Shown in pieces: positions 32,626-41,859 of a DNA stretch of 64,000 nucleotides. The translations under genes were made by a program, and so were the position numbers. The notes under the pieces were generated by a model. The model had not been told where the DNA came from. It saw only the letters and a program-made list of their open reading frames with translations, and did no database searches. Each line of letters begins with the position of its first letter. Within the stretch, counting starts at the first letter, position 1. Origin of the DNA: CAVPWP01 sp050789285 (GTDB lineage Bacteria; Pseudomonadota; Alphaproteobacteria; Rhodobacterales; Rhodobacteraceae); the NCBI RefSeq assembly GCF_050789285.1, contig NZ_JBOUVX010000003.1:310001-374000 (forward strand), given 5' to 3'.

Positions 32626-33978
32626 CTAGCGGAAAGCGTGAAGCGTCCCGCTTTCGCCGACGATGAAAAGCGTTCCGCCCGCCACGACGGGGGGCCGCGC
32701 GGCGGGTTCGGGCAGCGTCACGGCGGATAGAAGCGATCCGTCGACCGGGCTGAAGCTGCGCAGAAGCCCGTCGTCCGAGGCGACCAGAAGCCGTCCGCCG
32801 GCCAGAACCGGGCCGTAGTGGACGAAGACATCCTTGAGCCGCCGCGCCCGGCGCACCGGCTCGAACAGGGGAAGCGCGACGCCCCAGATCCGCTCGCCGG
32901 ACGCGGCGTCGAGGCGAAGAAGCTCGTTGCGGTCCGAGATCAGGAAGACCGACCCGCCCTCGACCCAGACCGGGCCGAAGGCGCCCTCTTCCACGGTCCA
33001 GACCCTTTCGCCGGTCGCGGCGTCGACGGCGACGGTCCGCCCCGAGGTGTTGCCCATGAAGACGCGCCCGCCCGCGATCACCGGGTCGCCGCCGATGTCG
33101 AGGATGCGCGCGAAGACCGGCCCCAGCCGCTGCCCGGCGAGCGACGTGCTCCAAAGCGTCTCGCCGGTGTTGAGCGACAGCGCGGTGATCTGCCCCGACG
33201 AGAACGGCAGGATCACGCGGCCGTCCGCGATCGCCGGCGCGCTGCCGCCGACGACCCCGCTGACGCTGCGCGCACCCGGCGTCTGCCAGCGCACGCGCCC
33301 GTTGCCCACGTCGATCCCCCAGGCGCGGCTGTCCCGCGTCACAAGGGTCACGATGTCGCCCGACACCGTCGGCGCGCCCGAGGCGACCGAATCGAGTTCC
33401 TGCACCCAGATCGTGCCGCCGCTTGCGGCATCAAGCGCGTGAAGCTGTCCGAAGGCGGTCGCCACGAACAGCCGGTTGCCCTGCACCGCAAGCCCCCCGC
33501 CCGAGGCATCCTCGGGCCGGTCGCCCGGCCGCGTCAGATCTCGGGCCCAGAGGACCTGCCCGGTCGTCGAAAGCGACGTGACGCGGGCCTGCGAATCCAT
33601 CGCGAAGATCTGCCCGCCCTGCACCACCGGGTCGACGGTCAGGCGCTGCCGGCGCGTGTTGCCGGCGCCAAGGTCCTGCGACCAGATCTGGGTCGGGACC
33701 GCGCCCAGCGCGGGCTGGGGCACGCGATGCGCGGCCGAGCCTGCCTTGTGCGTCCAGTTCGCGTTGAGCTGCGGCGCGGGCAGCGAGATGCGCGCCGCGC
33801 GATTGACCGGGCCTGCGGGCGCGGCCGGTGCGGCCTGGGTCGGATCGACGGGGGCCGACAGATCGGCGCGCAGGTCCTCTCTTTCGCCCGGAAGGATCAC
33901 TTCCTGCTCGGTGCACCCGACCAGAAGCGCCGCAACAAGTGCGGCCATGACCCCTTTTGCCAAAGTGATGCGGATCAC
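32626..33978 (-). CDS. bamB: Outer-membrane assembly lipoprotein BamB
   Basis: A 450-residue lipoprotein. The signal and lipobox are MAALVAALLVGC, with the Cys about 21 residues after the start. PQQ/WD-like blades follow, with repeated motifs such as GGQIFAMDSQARVTSLS, NRLFVATAFGQLHALDAASG, and GRTVAVDAATGERVWTV. BamB helps the BamA machine fold outer-membrane proteins. A GTG start is chosen: GGGAGGA lies four bases upstream and the signal peptide starts there. A longer ATG start would overlap the preceding gene. Confidence 0.92.
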   Translation of the reverse strand: MIRITLAKGVMAALVAALLVGCTEQEVILPGEREDLRADLSAPVDPTQAAPAAPAGPVNRAARISLPAPQLNANWTHKAGSAAHRVPQPALGAVPTQIWSQDLGAGNTRRQRLTVDPVVQGGQIFAMDSQARVTSLSTTGQVLWARDLTRPGDRPEDASGGGLAVQGNRLFVATAFGQLHALDAASGGTIWVQELDSVASGAPTVSGDIVTLVTRDSRAWGIDVGNGRVRWQTPGARSVSGVVGGSAPAIADGRVILPFSSGQITALSLNTGETLWSTSLAGQRLGPVFARILDIGGDPVIAGGRVFMGNTSGRTVAVDAATGERVWTVEEGAFGPVWVEGGSVFLISDRNELLRLDAASGERIWGVALPLFEPVRRARRLKDVFVHYGPVLAGGRLLVASDDGLLRSFSPVDGSLLSAVTLPEPAARPPVVAGGTLFIVGESGTLHAFR

Positions 33979-34003
33979 GCGTCCTCCCGTCGACCCGGCG
34001 ATC

Positions 34004-34663
34004 TCAGGCGCCGTCCGGGGCGCCGCCAAGCACCACGATCAATTGCGTCGCGCGGTTTCGCAAGCCCTGGCTTGCCGTGCTGTCGGCCGAAATCTCGTTC
34101 AGCCGGTCAAGCGCGGCCTCGACGTTGCCCCGGTCGATCTCGGCCAAAGCGATCTGCTCGAGCGCGAGAAGACGGTAGGGCGCGCCGGGAAGGGCAAGCC
34201 CCTGCACCCGCGTGATCCGTTCGTCGGGCGACATCGTGGGGCCACCCGCCATCACGGCCTTGAGCGCGGCCAGGTCCCGCAAGAGCGGCGATGCCTCGGG
34301 CGAGGCCGCAAGCGCGTCAAGCGTCGACAAGGTGGCGGCAAGATCGCCGCCCTCGATATCGGCCCCCGCGGTCAGCAGGCCGACAAGAGCGGCAAGGTCG
34401 GGCCGCCCCGAGGTGTCCACGACCTCGAGCGCCGCGCGCCGGGCGGCGGGATCCTCGGTCTCGAGCGCGGCGATGATGGCATCGCCCAGCCGTTCGGCTT
34501 CGGCCTGCGCGGTCGCCTTGCGCCATTCGTTCCACGCGGCGCCGCCGACGATCAGCAGAACGGCAAGAATCGCGATCCAGCCATAGCGGCGCATCAGCGC
34601 GAACAGGCGGTCGCGGCGCAAGTCTTCGGTCACCTCGTCGATGAAGCTGTCCTGATTGGCCAC
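34004..34663 (-). CDS. YfgM-like membrane-anchored TPR protein
   Basis: A 219-residue protein with a cytoplasmic N-terminus (MANQDSFIDEVTEDLRRDRLFALMRRYG), one transmembrane helix at about residues 29-46, and a helical-repeat periplasmic part containing LLALEQIALAEIDRGNVEAALDRLNEI. Its position directly before bamB and der matches the conserved yfgM-bamB-der order. YfgM works near the SecYEG translocon and periplasmic chaperones in enterobacteria; the same role here is inferred. Confidence 0.87.
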   Translation of the reverse strand: MANQDSFIDEVTEDLRRDRLFALMRRYGWIAILAVLLIVGGAAWNEWRKATAQAEAERLGDAIIAALETEDPAARRAALEVVDTSGRPDLAALVGLLTAGADIEGGDLAATLSTLDALAASPEASPLLRDLAALKAVMAGGPTMSPDERITRVQGLALPGAPYRLLALEQIALAEIDRGNVEAALDRLNEISADSTASQGLRNRATQLIVVLGGAPDGA

Positions 34664-34778
34664 GCGCCACCCTTTCCTTGCCGTCGGAAGACCTCATACC
34701 GCCCCCTGCCGCCGGTTGCAAAGGGCGTTCGCACATGGCCGGTCAGCCTTCTTGCGCGGCACCGCGAAAAAAACTAAT

Positions 34779-34796
34779 CTGAACCGAACGGTTTAG
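34779..34796. promoter_or_regulatory. Palindromic operator-like site upstream of the RND operon
   Basis: CTGAACCG and CGGTTTAG form near-perfect 8-base arms (7 of 8 pairs) around a 2-base centre. The site lies in an unusually AT-rich part of the 250-base gap between the divergent YfgM-like and RND genes. The size and symmetry fit a TetR-family operator. No TetR-type gene lies in the window. Confidence 0.5.
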
Positions 34797-34913
34797 CGTA
34801 AGATCAGTTGAACGCGAACAGATTGCAGACACACCCCTCCGCAAGCCATGCCCCCGGCGTCGCCCGCCGTGGACGACGTGCGGGGTGAAACAGGACGAGT
34901 TACGAGACCAATC

Positions 34914-36062
34914 ATGCGCCTTTTCCCGATCCTGACCGCCGCCGTGGTCGTGGCGGTCCTCTATCTTCTGGTCTTCGATCGCGACCGCCTTCTGACCCTG
35001 GCCGGCGTCGGACCGACCGTGGTCGAGGCGGTCGAGGCCTCGGAAACCCCGGCCGAAGCGGCAGCGCACAATGCGCATGCCGTTCCAGTGGTGGCGATGC
35101 GCTCGACGGCGCAGGAAATCGACAGCGCGGTGGTGCTGCGCGGCCGCACCGAAGCGGCCCGCAACATCGACGTGCAGGCCGAGACCAGCGGACTTGTCGT
35201 GTCCGAACCGCTGCGCAAAGGCAGCACCGTCGCCGCCGGCGACCTTCTGTGCCGGCTTGACATCGGAACCCGCGCCGCCGCGCTTGCCGAAGCCGAAAGC
35301 CGCCTGACCGAAGCGCGCGCGCGGCTTGCCGACGCGGAAATCAACCTGACCGCCGCCTCGCGCCTCAGCGAGGGCGGTTTTGCCACCGAAACCCGGCTGA
35401 CCGCGGCCGAAGCCGCCGCGGAATCGGCGCGGGCAGGCGTGCAGGCGGCCGAAGCCGCCATCGCCTCGGCCAAGACCGAGATCGACCGGATCGAGATCCG
35501 CGCCCCGTTCGACGGCCTTCTCGAAACCGACTCGGCCGAACTCGGATCGCTTCTGCAACCCGGCAGCGTCTGCGCCTCGATCATCCAGCTTGATCCGATC
35601 AAGCTTGTGGGCTTCGCGCCGGAAGTCGCCATCGACCGCATCACGGTCGGCGCGTCCGCCGGCGCGCGCCTGGCCACCGGGCGCGAGGTTCCGGGAACCG
35701 TGACCTTCCTGTCGCGCTCGGCCGACCCCGCCACCCGCACCTTCCGGGTCGAGGTCGAGGCGCCGAACGGCGATCTTGCCATCGGCGATGGGCAGACGGC
35801 CGAGATCTTCATCTCGTCGGACGGACAGGTGGCGCACCTGCTGCCGCAATCCGCGCTGACGCTGAACGACGAGGGCCGGCTTGGCGTGCGCCTTGTGGTC
35901 GACGCCGCCGCGGCCTTCGCGCCGGTGTCGGTGGTGCGCGACACGACCCAGGGCATCTGGGTCACCGGCCTCGAGCCCGACATCGAGGTGATCGTCGTCG
36001 GCCAGGAATACGTGACCGACGGCGTGCCCGTCGCCGTCACCCTGAAGGAGGCCGCGCAATGA
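34914..36062 (+). CDS. RND efflux periplasmic adaptor (membrane-fusion protein)
   Basis: A 382-residue adaptor with an N-terminal anchor (LFPILTAAVVVAVLYLLVF) rather than a lipobox. The lipoyl-like half motifs are AARNIDVQAETSGLVVSEPLRKGSTVAAGDLLCRLD and IDRIEIRAPFDGLLETDSAELGSLLQPG. A coiled-coil hairpin (residues about 120-190, rich in AEAESRLTEARARLADAE) lies between them. The adaptor connects the inner-membrane pump to an outer-membrane channel, which is not in the window. It overlaps the pump gene as ATGA. Confidence 0.92.
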   Translation: MRLFPILTAAVVVAVLYLLVFDRDRLLTLAGVGPTVVEAVEASETPAEAAAHNAHAVPVVAMRSTAQEIDSAVVLRGRTEAARNIDVQAETSGLVVSEPLRKGSTVAAGDLLCRLDIGTRAAALAEAESRLTEARARLADAEINLTAASRLSEGGFATETRLTAAEAAAESARAGVQAAEAAIASAKTEIDRIEIRAPFDGLLETDSAELGSLLQPGSVCASIIQLDPIKLVGFAPEVAIDRITVGASAGARLATGREVPGTVTFLSRSADPATRTFRVEVEAPNGDLAIGDGQTAEIFISSDGQVAHLLPQSALTLNDEGRLGVRLVVDAAAAFAPVSVVRDTTQGIWVTGLEPDIEVIVVGQEYVTDGVPVAVTLKEAAQ

Positions 36063-39000
36063 CGGGCATCGTCGACTGGGCCGCCGCGCGCGCCCGGATG
36101 GTCATCGCCTTCATCGTGCTGGCGCTGGTCGCCGGCGGCTACAGCTACGTCAACCTTCCCAAGGAAGGCGAGCCCGACATCGAGGTGCCGGCCGTCGTCA
36201 TCTCGCTGCCGTTCCCCGGCATCTCGTCCGAGGACAGCGAAAAGCTTCTGATCAAGCCGATGGAGACCGAGCTTTCGGATCTCGACGGGCTGAAGTCGAT
36301 GTCGTCGACCGCGGCCGAAGGCTATGCCAACGTCGTGCTCGAGTTCGAATTCGGCTGGGACAAGACCGCGACGCTCGCCGACGTGCGGGACGCCATGAGC
36401 GCGGCCGAGGCGCAGTTTCCCGCAGGGTTCGAGCGCTATTCGATCAGCGAATTCAACTTCTCGGAATTCCCGATCATCATCGTCAACCTCACCGGCCCGG
36501 TGCCGGAACGCACCCTGCTGCAGGTCGCCAAGCGCCTGCAGGACCGGCTCGAGGGGCTCGAGCCCGTGCTTGACGCCTCGCTTGCCGGCCAGCGCGACGA
36601 GATGGTCGAGGTCGTCATCGACCCGCTGCGGCTCGAGGCCTACAACGTGACCGCGGGCGAACTGATCGGCGTCGTGGTCAACAACAACCAGCTGATCGCC
36701 GCCGGCGAGATCGAAACCGCGACCGGCGCCTTCTCGGTCAAGATACCGGCCTCGTTCAACGACCAGCGCGACATCTTCACCCTGCCCGTCAAGGTCGACG
36801 GCGACCGGGTGGTGACGCTGGGCGATCTGGCTGACATCCGTCTGACCTTCGAGGATCGCCAGGGCACCGCGCGCTTCAACGGCGAGAACACCGTCGCGTT
36901 GCAGGTGGTCAAGCGCAAGGGCTTCAACCTGATCGACACCGCCGCCCTGGTGCGCGAGACGGTCGAGGCCGAACGCGCCGCATGGCCCGCCGAACTGCAG
37001 TCGGCGATCACCGTGGGCACCTCGAACGACCGCAGCCGCGAAGTCGTCTCGATGGTCCAGCAGCTTGAAGGGTCGGTGCTGACCGCCATTGCGCTGGTGA
37101 TGATCGTGGTGCTTGCGGCACTTGGCACGCGCTCGGCGCTTCTGGTCGGCTTCGCGGTTCCCACCTCGTTCCTGATGACCTTCGCGCTGTTCGCGGTGAT
37201 GGACGTCACGATCTCGAACATCGTGATGTTCGGCCTGATCCTGGCGGTCGGCATGCTGGTCGACGCCGCGGTGGTCATCGTCGAATATGGCGACCGGCGC
37301 ATCGGCGAGGGCGCGGGCCCGATGACCGCCTATACCGAGGCCGCCAAGCGCATGTTCTGGCCGGTCGCCGCCTCGACCGCGACGACTCTGTGCGCCTTCC
37401 TGCCGATGCTCTTCTGGCCCGGCGTCGCGGGCGAGTTCATGGGGATGCTGCCGACCACGATGATCTTCGTGCTGACCGCGTCCTTCATCGTGGCGATCGT
37501 TTTCCTGCCCGTCGTCGGCGGGGTCGCCGGCCGCGCCAGCCGCCACCTTGGCCGCGTGGCCGGGGGACTGAAGCGCGTGCTGCCCTGGTGGGCCCGGGCC
37601 GCGCTGGTGCCGGTGGCGATGTACGGCATGTTCCTGGGCGCGATGCAGGCGCTGAACCCCGGCTACCTGCTGCCCGACGACGCCACTGGGGCGGGTCCGC
37701 GGATGTTCGGGGTCGCGCTGTTCTTCCTGTCGGCCGCCGCCTCGTCGATCACGCTTCAGGCCGCCCGGATCGAGCGGACCGCAGGCCAGATCCAGGCGGG
37801 CTACCGCCGCACGCCCTTCGGCCATTTCATCCGCCTGCTGACCGCCAACCCGATCATGCCGGTCCTCACGATCGTCGCGGTTGCGGCCTTCGTGGTGGGC
37901 ACCTTCAGCGTCTACAGTCGGAACAACAACGGGGTCGAGTTCTTCGTCGAAAGCGAACCCGAGCAGGCGATCGTCTATGTCCGCGCGCGCGGCAACCTCA
38001 GCCTGGACGAAAAGGATGCTCTGGTGCGCCAGGTCGAGGACGTGATCCTTGACACCCAGGGCGTGCAGTCGGCCTTCGCCTTCGCCGGCTCGGGCGGTCT
38101 GAACCAGAACACCGGCGGCTCCGGCGGTCCGCGCGACGCCATCGGCCAGGTCCAGATCGAGCTTGTGCCCTGGGAAGACCGCCCCGACTACGCCCGCGGG
38201 CTTGACGGCGTGACCGCGGCCGACCTCGACGGCGACCTCGTGCTTGCCCGCCTGCAGGACCGGCTGGATCAGATCCCCGGCATCCAGACCGAGATCCTGA
38301 ACCTGGCCCAGGGCCCGGCCTCGAGTAAGCCCGTCCATCTGCGCCTGATGGGCGACGACGGCGCGGCGCTGGCCCAGGCCGTCGCGATCGCGCGCGCCAA
38401 GTTCGAGTCGACGCCCGGACTTGTGGACCTCGAAGACACGCTGCCCCTGCCCGGCATCGACTGGCAGATCAACGTCGATGTCGAGAAAGCCGGCCGCTAC
38501 GGCGCCGACGTGGCCACCGTGGGCGGCATGGTGCAGCTTGTGACGCGCGGCATCCTGCTCGACACGATGCGGGTGCCAAGCTCGGAGGACGAGATCGAGA
38601 TCCGCGTCCGCCTGCCCGAGGACGACCGCGTGCTCTCGACACTCGACACGCTCAAGGTGCGCACGAGCGACGGCCTCGTGCCGCTGTCGAACTTCATCAC
38701 CCGCGAACCCGTCGCGAAGCTTGCGCAGATCGACCGGATCGACCAGTCCCGCTACCTCGACGTCAAGGCGGGGGTCGAGGCCGACCTCGTGACGCTGGTC
38801 GACGACCAGGGTCGGGTCGTGGCGGCGCTGACCGACGAAGCGCTTGCCGCCGATCCGGCGCTGAGCGACCGCGTGGCAAGCGGCGCGTTGAACCGCGTGC
38901 CGCTGACCGCGAACGAACGCATCGCGCACCTGACGGAATGGCTTGAGGCCGAGCGCCCCTTCCCCACCGGCGTGACCTGGGAATGGACCGGCGACCAGGA

Positions 39001-39772
39001 GGACCAGGCCGAAAGCCAGGCCTTCCTCGGCACCGCCTTCGCCGGGGCGCTGGGGCTGATGTTCATCATCCTGCTTGCGCAGTTCAACTCGTTCTACAAC
39101 TCGGTGCTGGTGCTGCTGGCGGTGGTGCTGTCGACGGCCGGCGTGCTGATCGGGATGCTGGTGATGGACCAGACCTTCTCGATCATCATGACCGGGACGG
39201 GGATCGTGGCGCTGGCGGGAATCGTGGTGAACAACAACATCGTGCTGATCGACACCTATCAGGAGTTCAGCCGCTACATGCCGCGGATCGAGGCGATCAT
39301 CCGCACCGTCGAACAGCGGATCCGGCCGGTGCTGCTGACCACGATCACCACGATGGCCGGCCTGACGCCGATGATGCTGGGCATCAGCTTCGACTTCCTC
39401 GGCGGGGGCTATTCGATCGACAGCCCGACGTCGCTGTGGTGGAAGCAGCTTGCCACCGCGGTGGTCTTCGGCCTTGGCATCGCCACGGTGCTGACGCTGA
39501 TCGTGACCCCGGCCATGCTGGCGCTGCGGGTCTGGGTCGGCGCGGGGGCCTATCGCTCGATCGCCGGGCTTCGGGCGCTGACCCACGGCAGCGGCAGCAA
39601 GACCGCGCGCGACCTCGCACTGCATAAGGCCGCGCGCAAGGTCAAGGACCCCGAGATCGTCTGGGAAATCGACGGTCCGTCGCCCGCACCGGCACCGGTG
39701 CCCGTGTCCGTCCCGCCGACGGACGCACCCGCGGAAGACGCGCCCGGAAAACCGCTTCGCGCGGCAGAGTGA
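36059..39772 (+). CDS. RND-type efflux pump, unusually long
   Basis: A 1237-residue inner-membrane pump, against about 1030-1060 for most AcrB-type proteins. Typical features include the N-terminal helix and VPAVVISLPFPGISSEDSEKLLIKPMETEL, TM4 with LILAVGMLVDAAVVIVEYGDRR (one Asp where AcrB has two) and TM11 with GIVVNNNIVLIDTYQEF. Extra length lies in a central hydrophobic insertion around residues 495-590 and a Pro-rich C-terminal tail of about 90 residues. The substrate cannot be predicted. It is cotranslated with the adaptor and followed by a terminator-like hairpin. Confidence 0.93.
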   Translation: MTGIVDWAAARARMVIAFIVLALVAGGYSYVNLPKEGEPDIEVPAVVISLPFPGISSEDSEKLLIKPMETELSDLDGLKSMSSTAAEGYANVVLEFEFGWDKTATLADVRDAMSAAEAQFPAGFERYSISEFNFSEFPIIIVNLTGPVPERTLLQVAKRLQDRLEGLEPVLDASLAGQRDEMVEVVIDPLRLEAYNVTAGELIGVVVNNNQLIAAGEIETATGAFSVKIPASFNDQRDIFTLPVKVDGDRVVTLGDLADIRLTFEDRQGTARFNGENTVALQVVKRKGFNLIDTAALVRETVEAERAAWPAELQSAITVGTSNDRSREVVSMVQQLEGSVLTAIALVMIVVLAALGTRSALLVGFAVPTSFLMTFALFAVMDVTISNIVMFGLILAVGMLVDAAVVIVEYGDRRIGEGAGPMTAYTEAAKRMFWPVAASTATTLCAFLPMLFWPGVAGEFMGMLPTTMIFVLTASFIVAIVFLPVVGGVAGRASRHLGRVAGGLKRVLPWWARAALVPVAMYGMFLGAMQALNPGYLLPDDATGAGPRMFGVALFFLSAAASSITLQAARIERTAGQIQAGYRRTPFGHFIRLLTANPIMPVLTIVAVAAFVVGTFSVYSRNNNGVEFFVESEPEQAIVYVRARGNLSLDEKDALVRQVEDVILDTQGVQSAFAFAGSGGLNQNTGGSGGPRDAIGQVQIELVPWEDRPDYARGLDGVTAADLDGDLVLARLQDRLDQIPGIQTEILNLAQGPASSKPVHLRLMGDDGAALAQAVAIARAKFESTPGLVDLEDTLPLPGIDWQINVDVEKAGRYGADVATVGGMVQLVTRGILLDTMRVPSSEDEIEIRVRLPEDDRVLSTLDTLKVRTSDGLVPLSNFITREPVAKLAQIDRIDQSRYLDVKAGVEADLVTLVDDQGRVVAALTDEALAADPALSDRVASGALNRVPLTANERIAHLTEWLEAERPFPTGVTWEWTGDQEDQAESQAFLGTAFAGALGLMFIILLAQFNSFYNSVLVLLAVVLSTAGVLIGMLVMDQTFSIIMTGTGIVALAGIVVNNNIVLIDTYQEFSRYMPRIEAIIRTVEQRIRPVLLTTITTMAGLTPMMLGISFDFLGGGYSIDSPTSLWWKQLATAVVFGLGIATVLTLIVTPAMLALRVWVGAGAYRSIAGLRALTHGSGSKTARDLALHKAARKVKDPEIVWEIDGPSPAPAPVPVSVPPTDAPAEDAPGKPLRAAE

Positions 39773-39788
39773 CGGCGCGGACAGCAAG

Positions 39789-39816
39789 AAGGACCCCGCC
39801 CTGGCGCGGGGCCTTT
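39789..39816 (+). terminator. Rho-independent-type terminator after the RND pump
   Basis: CCCCGC and GCGGGG pair closely, extended by AAGG/CCTT across one bulged A, followed by TTTCGCTTCTTCTCTT, a T-rich tract. It lies 17 bases after the pump stop. Confidence 0.65.
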
Positions 39817-39911
39817 CGCTTCTTCTCTTGGGAAATACTCCCGCCGGAGGCCCCGCGCGGACTGCGCCGCACGAAGGCAGCGCGCCCGGAACGGGCGCAC
39901 CGCAGTGACGG

Positions 39912-41729
39912 TCACGCCGCCTCTTCCCGCTCGGCCGCCTGCCGCTGCCAAAGGCCGGCATAGCGGCCCTGACTTGCCAGAAGCGCCTCGTGGGTGCCTT
40001 CCTCGACGATCCGGCCGGCTTCCAGCACGACGATGTGGTCGGCATCCGCGACCGTCGACAGGCGGTGCGCGATCATGATCACCGTGCGGCCCTCGCCCAT
40101 GGCCTTGAGCTCGCCCTGGATCTCGGCCTCGGTCTCGGTGTCGAGCGCGCTCGTTGCCTCGTCCAGAAGCAGGATCGGGGGATTCTTCAGAAGCGTGCGC
40201 GCGATGCCCACGCGCTGCTTCTCGCCCCCCGACAGCTTCAGCCCGCGCTCGCCCACCTTCGTCTCGTAGCCCTCGGGCAGGCTGGCGATGAAGTCGTGGA
40301 TCTTGGCGGCCCGCGCCGCTGCCTCGATCGCGTCGCGGCCGGCCTCGGGCCGACCGTAGGCGATGTTGTAGTAGATCGTGTCGTTGAACAGCACCGTGTC
40401 CTGCGGCACCACGCCGATGGCGTCGTGCAGGCTTTCCTGCGTGACGTCGCGGATGTCCTGCCCGTCGATGCGCAGCGCGCCGCCCCCCACGTCGTAGAAC
40501 CGGAAGAGCAGCCGCCCGATCGTCGACTTCCCCGATCCCGTGGGGCCGACGATGGCGACGCTGCGGCCCGGGGGCACGGTCAGGCTCACGCCCTTCAGGA
40601 TCGGGCGCGCCGTGTCGTACCCGAAACGAACGTCGTCAAACACGATCTCGCCCCCGGTGACTTTCAGCGGCGGCGCCCCGGGCTTGTCCGTCACCTCGGC
40701 GGGCTGTTCGAGAAGGTCGAACATCTCGCCCATGTCGACCAGCGCCTGACGGATCTCGCGGTAGACCGTGCCAAGGAAGTTCAGCGGCATGGTGATCTGG
40801 ATCATGTAGGCGTTGACCATCACGAAATCGCCCACGGTCAGCGCGCCGTTCGACACCCCGATCGCCGCCATCACCATCACGATGACCAGCGCCGTCGTGA
40901 TTATCAGCGACTGCCCGAAATTGAGGAACGCCAGCGAATAGTTGGTCTTGAGCGCCGCCGCCTCGTAGCCTTCCATCGCCCGGTCATAGCGCGCGGCCTC
41001 GCGCCGCTCGGCGCCGAAATACTTGACCGTCTCGAAGTTGAGCAGGCTGTCGATCGCCTTCTGGTTGGCGTCGGTGTCCTGGTCGTTCATCTGCTTGCGG
41101 ATCTTCACGCGCCATTCGGTCACCTTGAAGGTGAACCAGACATAGATCGCGATCGTCACGGTCAGCACGATCAGGTAGTCGATGTCGAAGACCACCGCCA
41201 GCACGATGCCGGTCAGCAGAAGCTCGAGCACCAGCGGCCCGATCGAGAACAGAAGGAAGCGCAGCAGGAAGTCGACGCCCTTCACCCCCCGCTCGATGAT
41301 CCGGGACAGGCCCCCGGTCTTGCGCGTGATGTGATAGCGCAGCGACAGCCTGTGGATGTGCTCGAAGGTCTCGAGCGCCAGCTTGCGCAGCGCGCGCTGG
41401 CCCACGGCGGCGAAAAGCGCATCGCGCAACTGCTGGAAGCCCACGTTCGACAGCCGCGCCACGCCATAGGCGACGGTCAGGCCGACCGCCCCCAGCCCCA
41501 GCGTCCAGGCCGCGTCCGCTGACCCTTCGCCCGACAGCGTGTCGACCGCCGCCTTGTAGAAGAAGGGCGTGGCCACCGTGATGACCTTGGCAAGGATCAG
41601 CGCGACCATCGCCAGCACGACGCGGCGCTTGGCCCAGCCTTCGCCTTCGGGCCACAGATAGGGCGCGACCCTGCGCACGGTTCGCCAGCCGCTGCGGCGG
41701 GCCTCGGTCTCGAAATCGGTGTCTGCCAC
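39912..41729 (-). CDS. Atm1/ABCB7-type ABC exporter (fused permease and ATPase)
   Basis: A 605-residue half-transporter. Six hydrophobic segments fill residues about 30-320. The ATPase has Walker A GPTGSGKST, the signature LSGGEKQ, Walker B ILLLDEATSALD and a His-switch AHRLST. The region YHITRKTGGLSRIIERGVKGVDFLLRF and VKYFGAERREAARYD mark the Atm1 branch, which exports glutathione conjugates or glutathione-bound metal or sulfur species. A GTG start is chosen (VADTDFETEARR), with AAGG ten bases upstream; longer versions read into non-conserved sequence. Confidence 0.9.
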   Translation of the reverse strand: MADTDFETEARRSGWRTVRRVAPYLWPEGEGWAKRRVVLAMVALILAKVITVATPFFYKAAVDTLSGEGSADAAWTLGLGAVGLTVAYGVARLSNVGFQQLRDALFAAVGQRALRKLALETFEHIHRLSLRYHITRKTGGLSRIIERGVKGVDFLLRFLLFSIGPLVLELLLTGIVLAVVFDIDYLIVLTVTIAIYVWFTFKVTEWRVKIRKQMNDQDTDANQKAIDSLLNFETVKYFGAERREAARYDRAMEGYEAAALKTNYSLAFLNFGQSLIITTALVIVMVMAAIGVSNGALTVGDFVMVNAYMIQITMPLNFLGTVYREIRQALVDMGEMFDLLEQPAEVTDKPGAPPLKVTGGEIVFDDVRFGYDTARPILKGVSLTVPPGRSVAIVGPTGSGKSTIGRLLFRFYDVGGGALRIDGQDIRDVTQESLHDAIGVVPQDTVLFNDTIYYNIAYGRPEAGRDAIEAAARAAKIHDFIASLPEGYETKVGERGLKLSGGEKQRVGIARTLLKNPPILLLDEATSALDTETEAEIQGELKAMGEGRTVIMIAHRLSTVADADHIVVLEAGRIVEEGTHEALLASQGRYAGLWQRQAAEREEAA

Positions 41730-41859
41730 GCGCCGGTGCGCCTTCTGCGGTGAAACGGTCCCCGACCCTAATGCGGGTCCGCGGCGAAGACCAGAGAGCG
41801 CCGCCCGCGGCGCGCCTGTGCATTCGCGCACGGATCGCGCCGCACGGCCCTGCGGTGCG

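Noticed and set aside
34961..40045. An open reading frame of about 1700 codons on the minus strand opposite the RND operon
   Set aside because: It is the shadow of the real genes in GC-rich DNA, has no recognisable domain and is rich in His/Arg/Gln typical of antisense frames.
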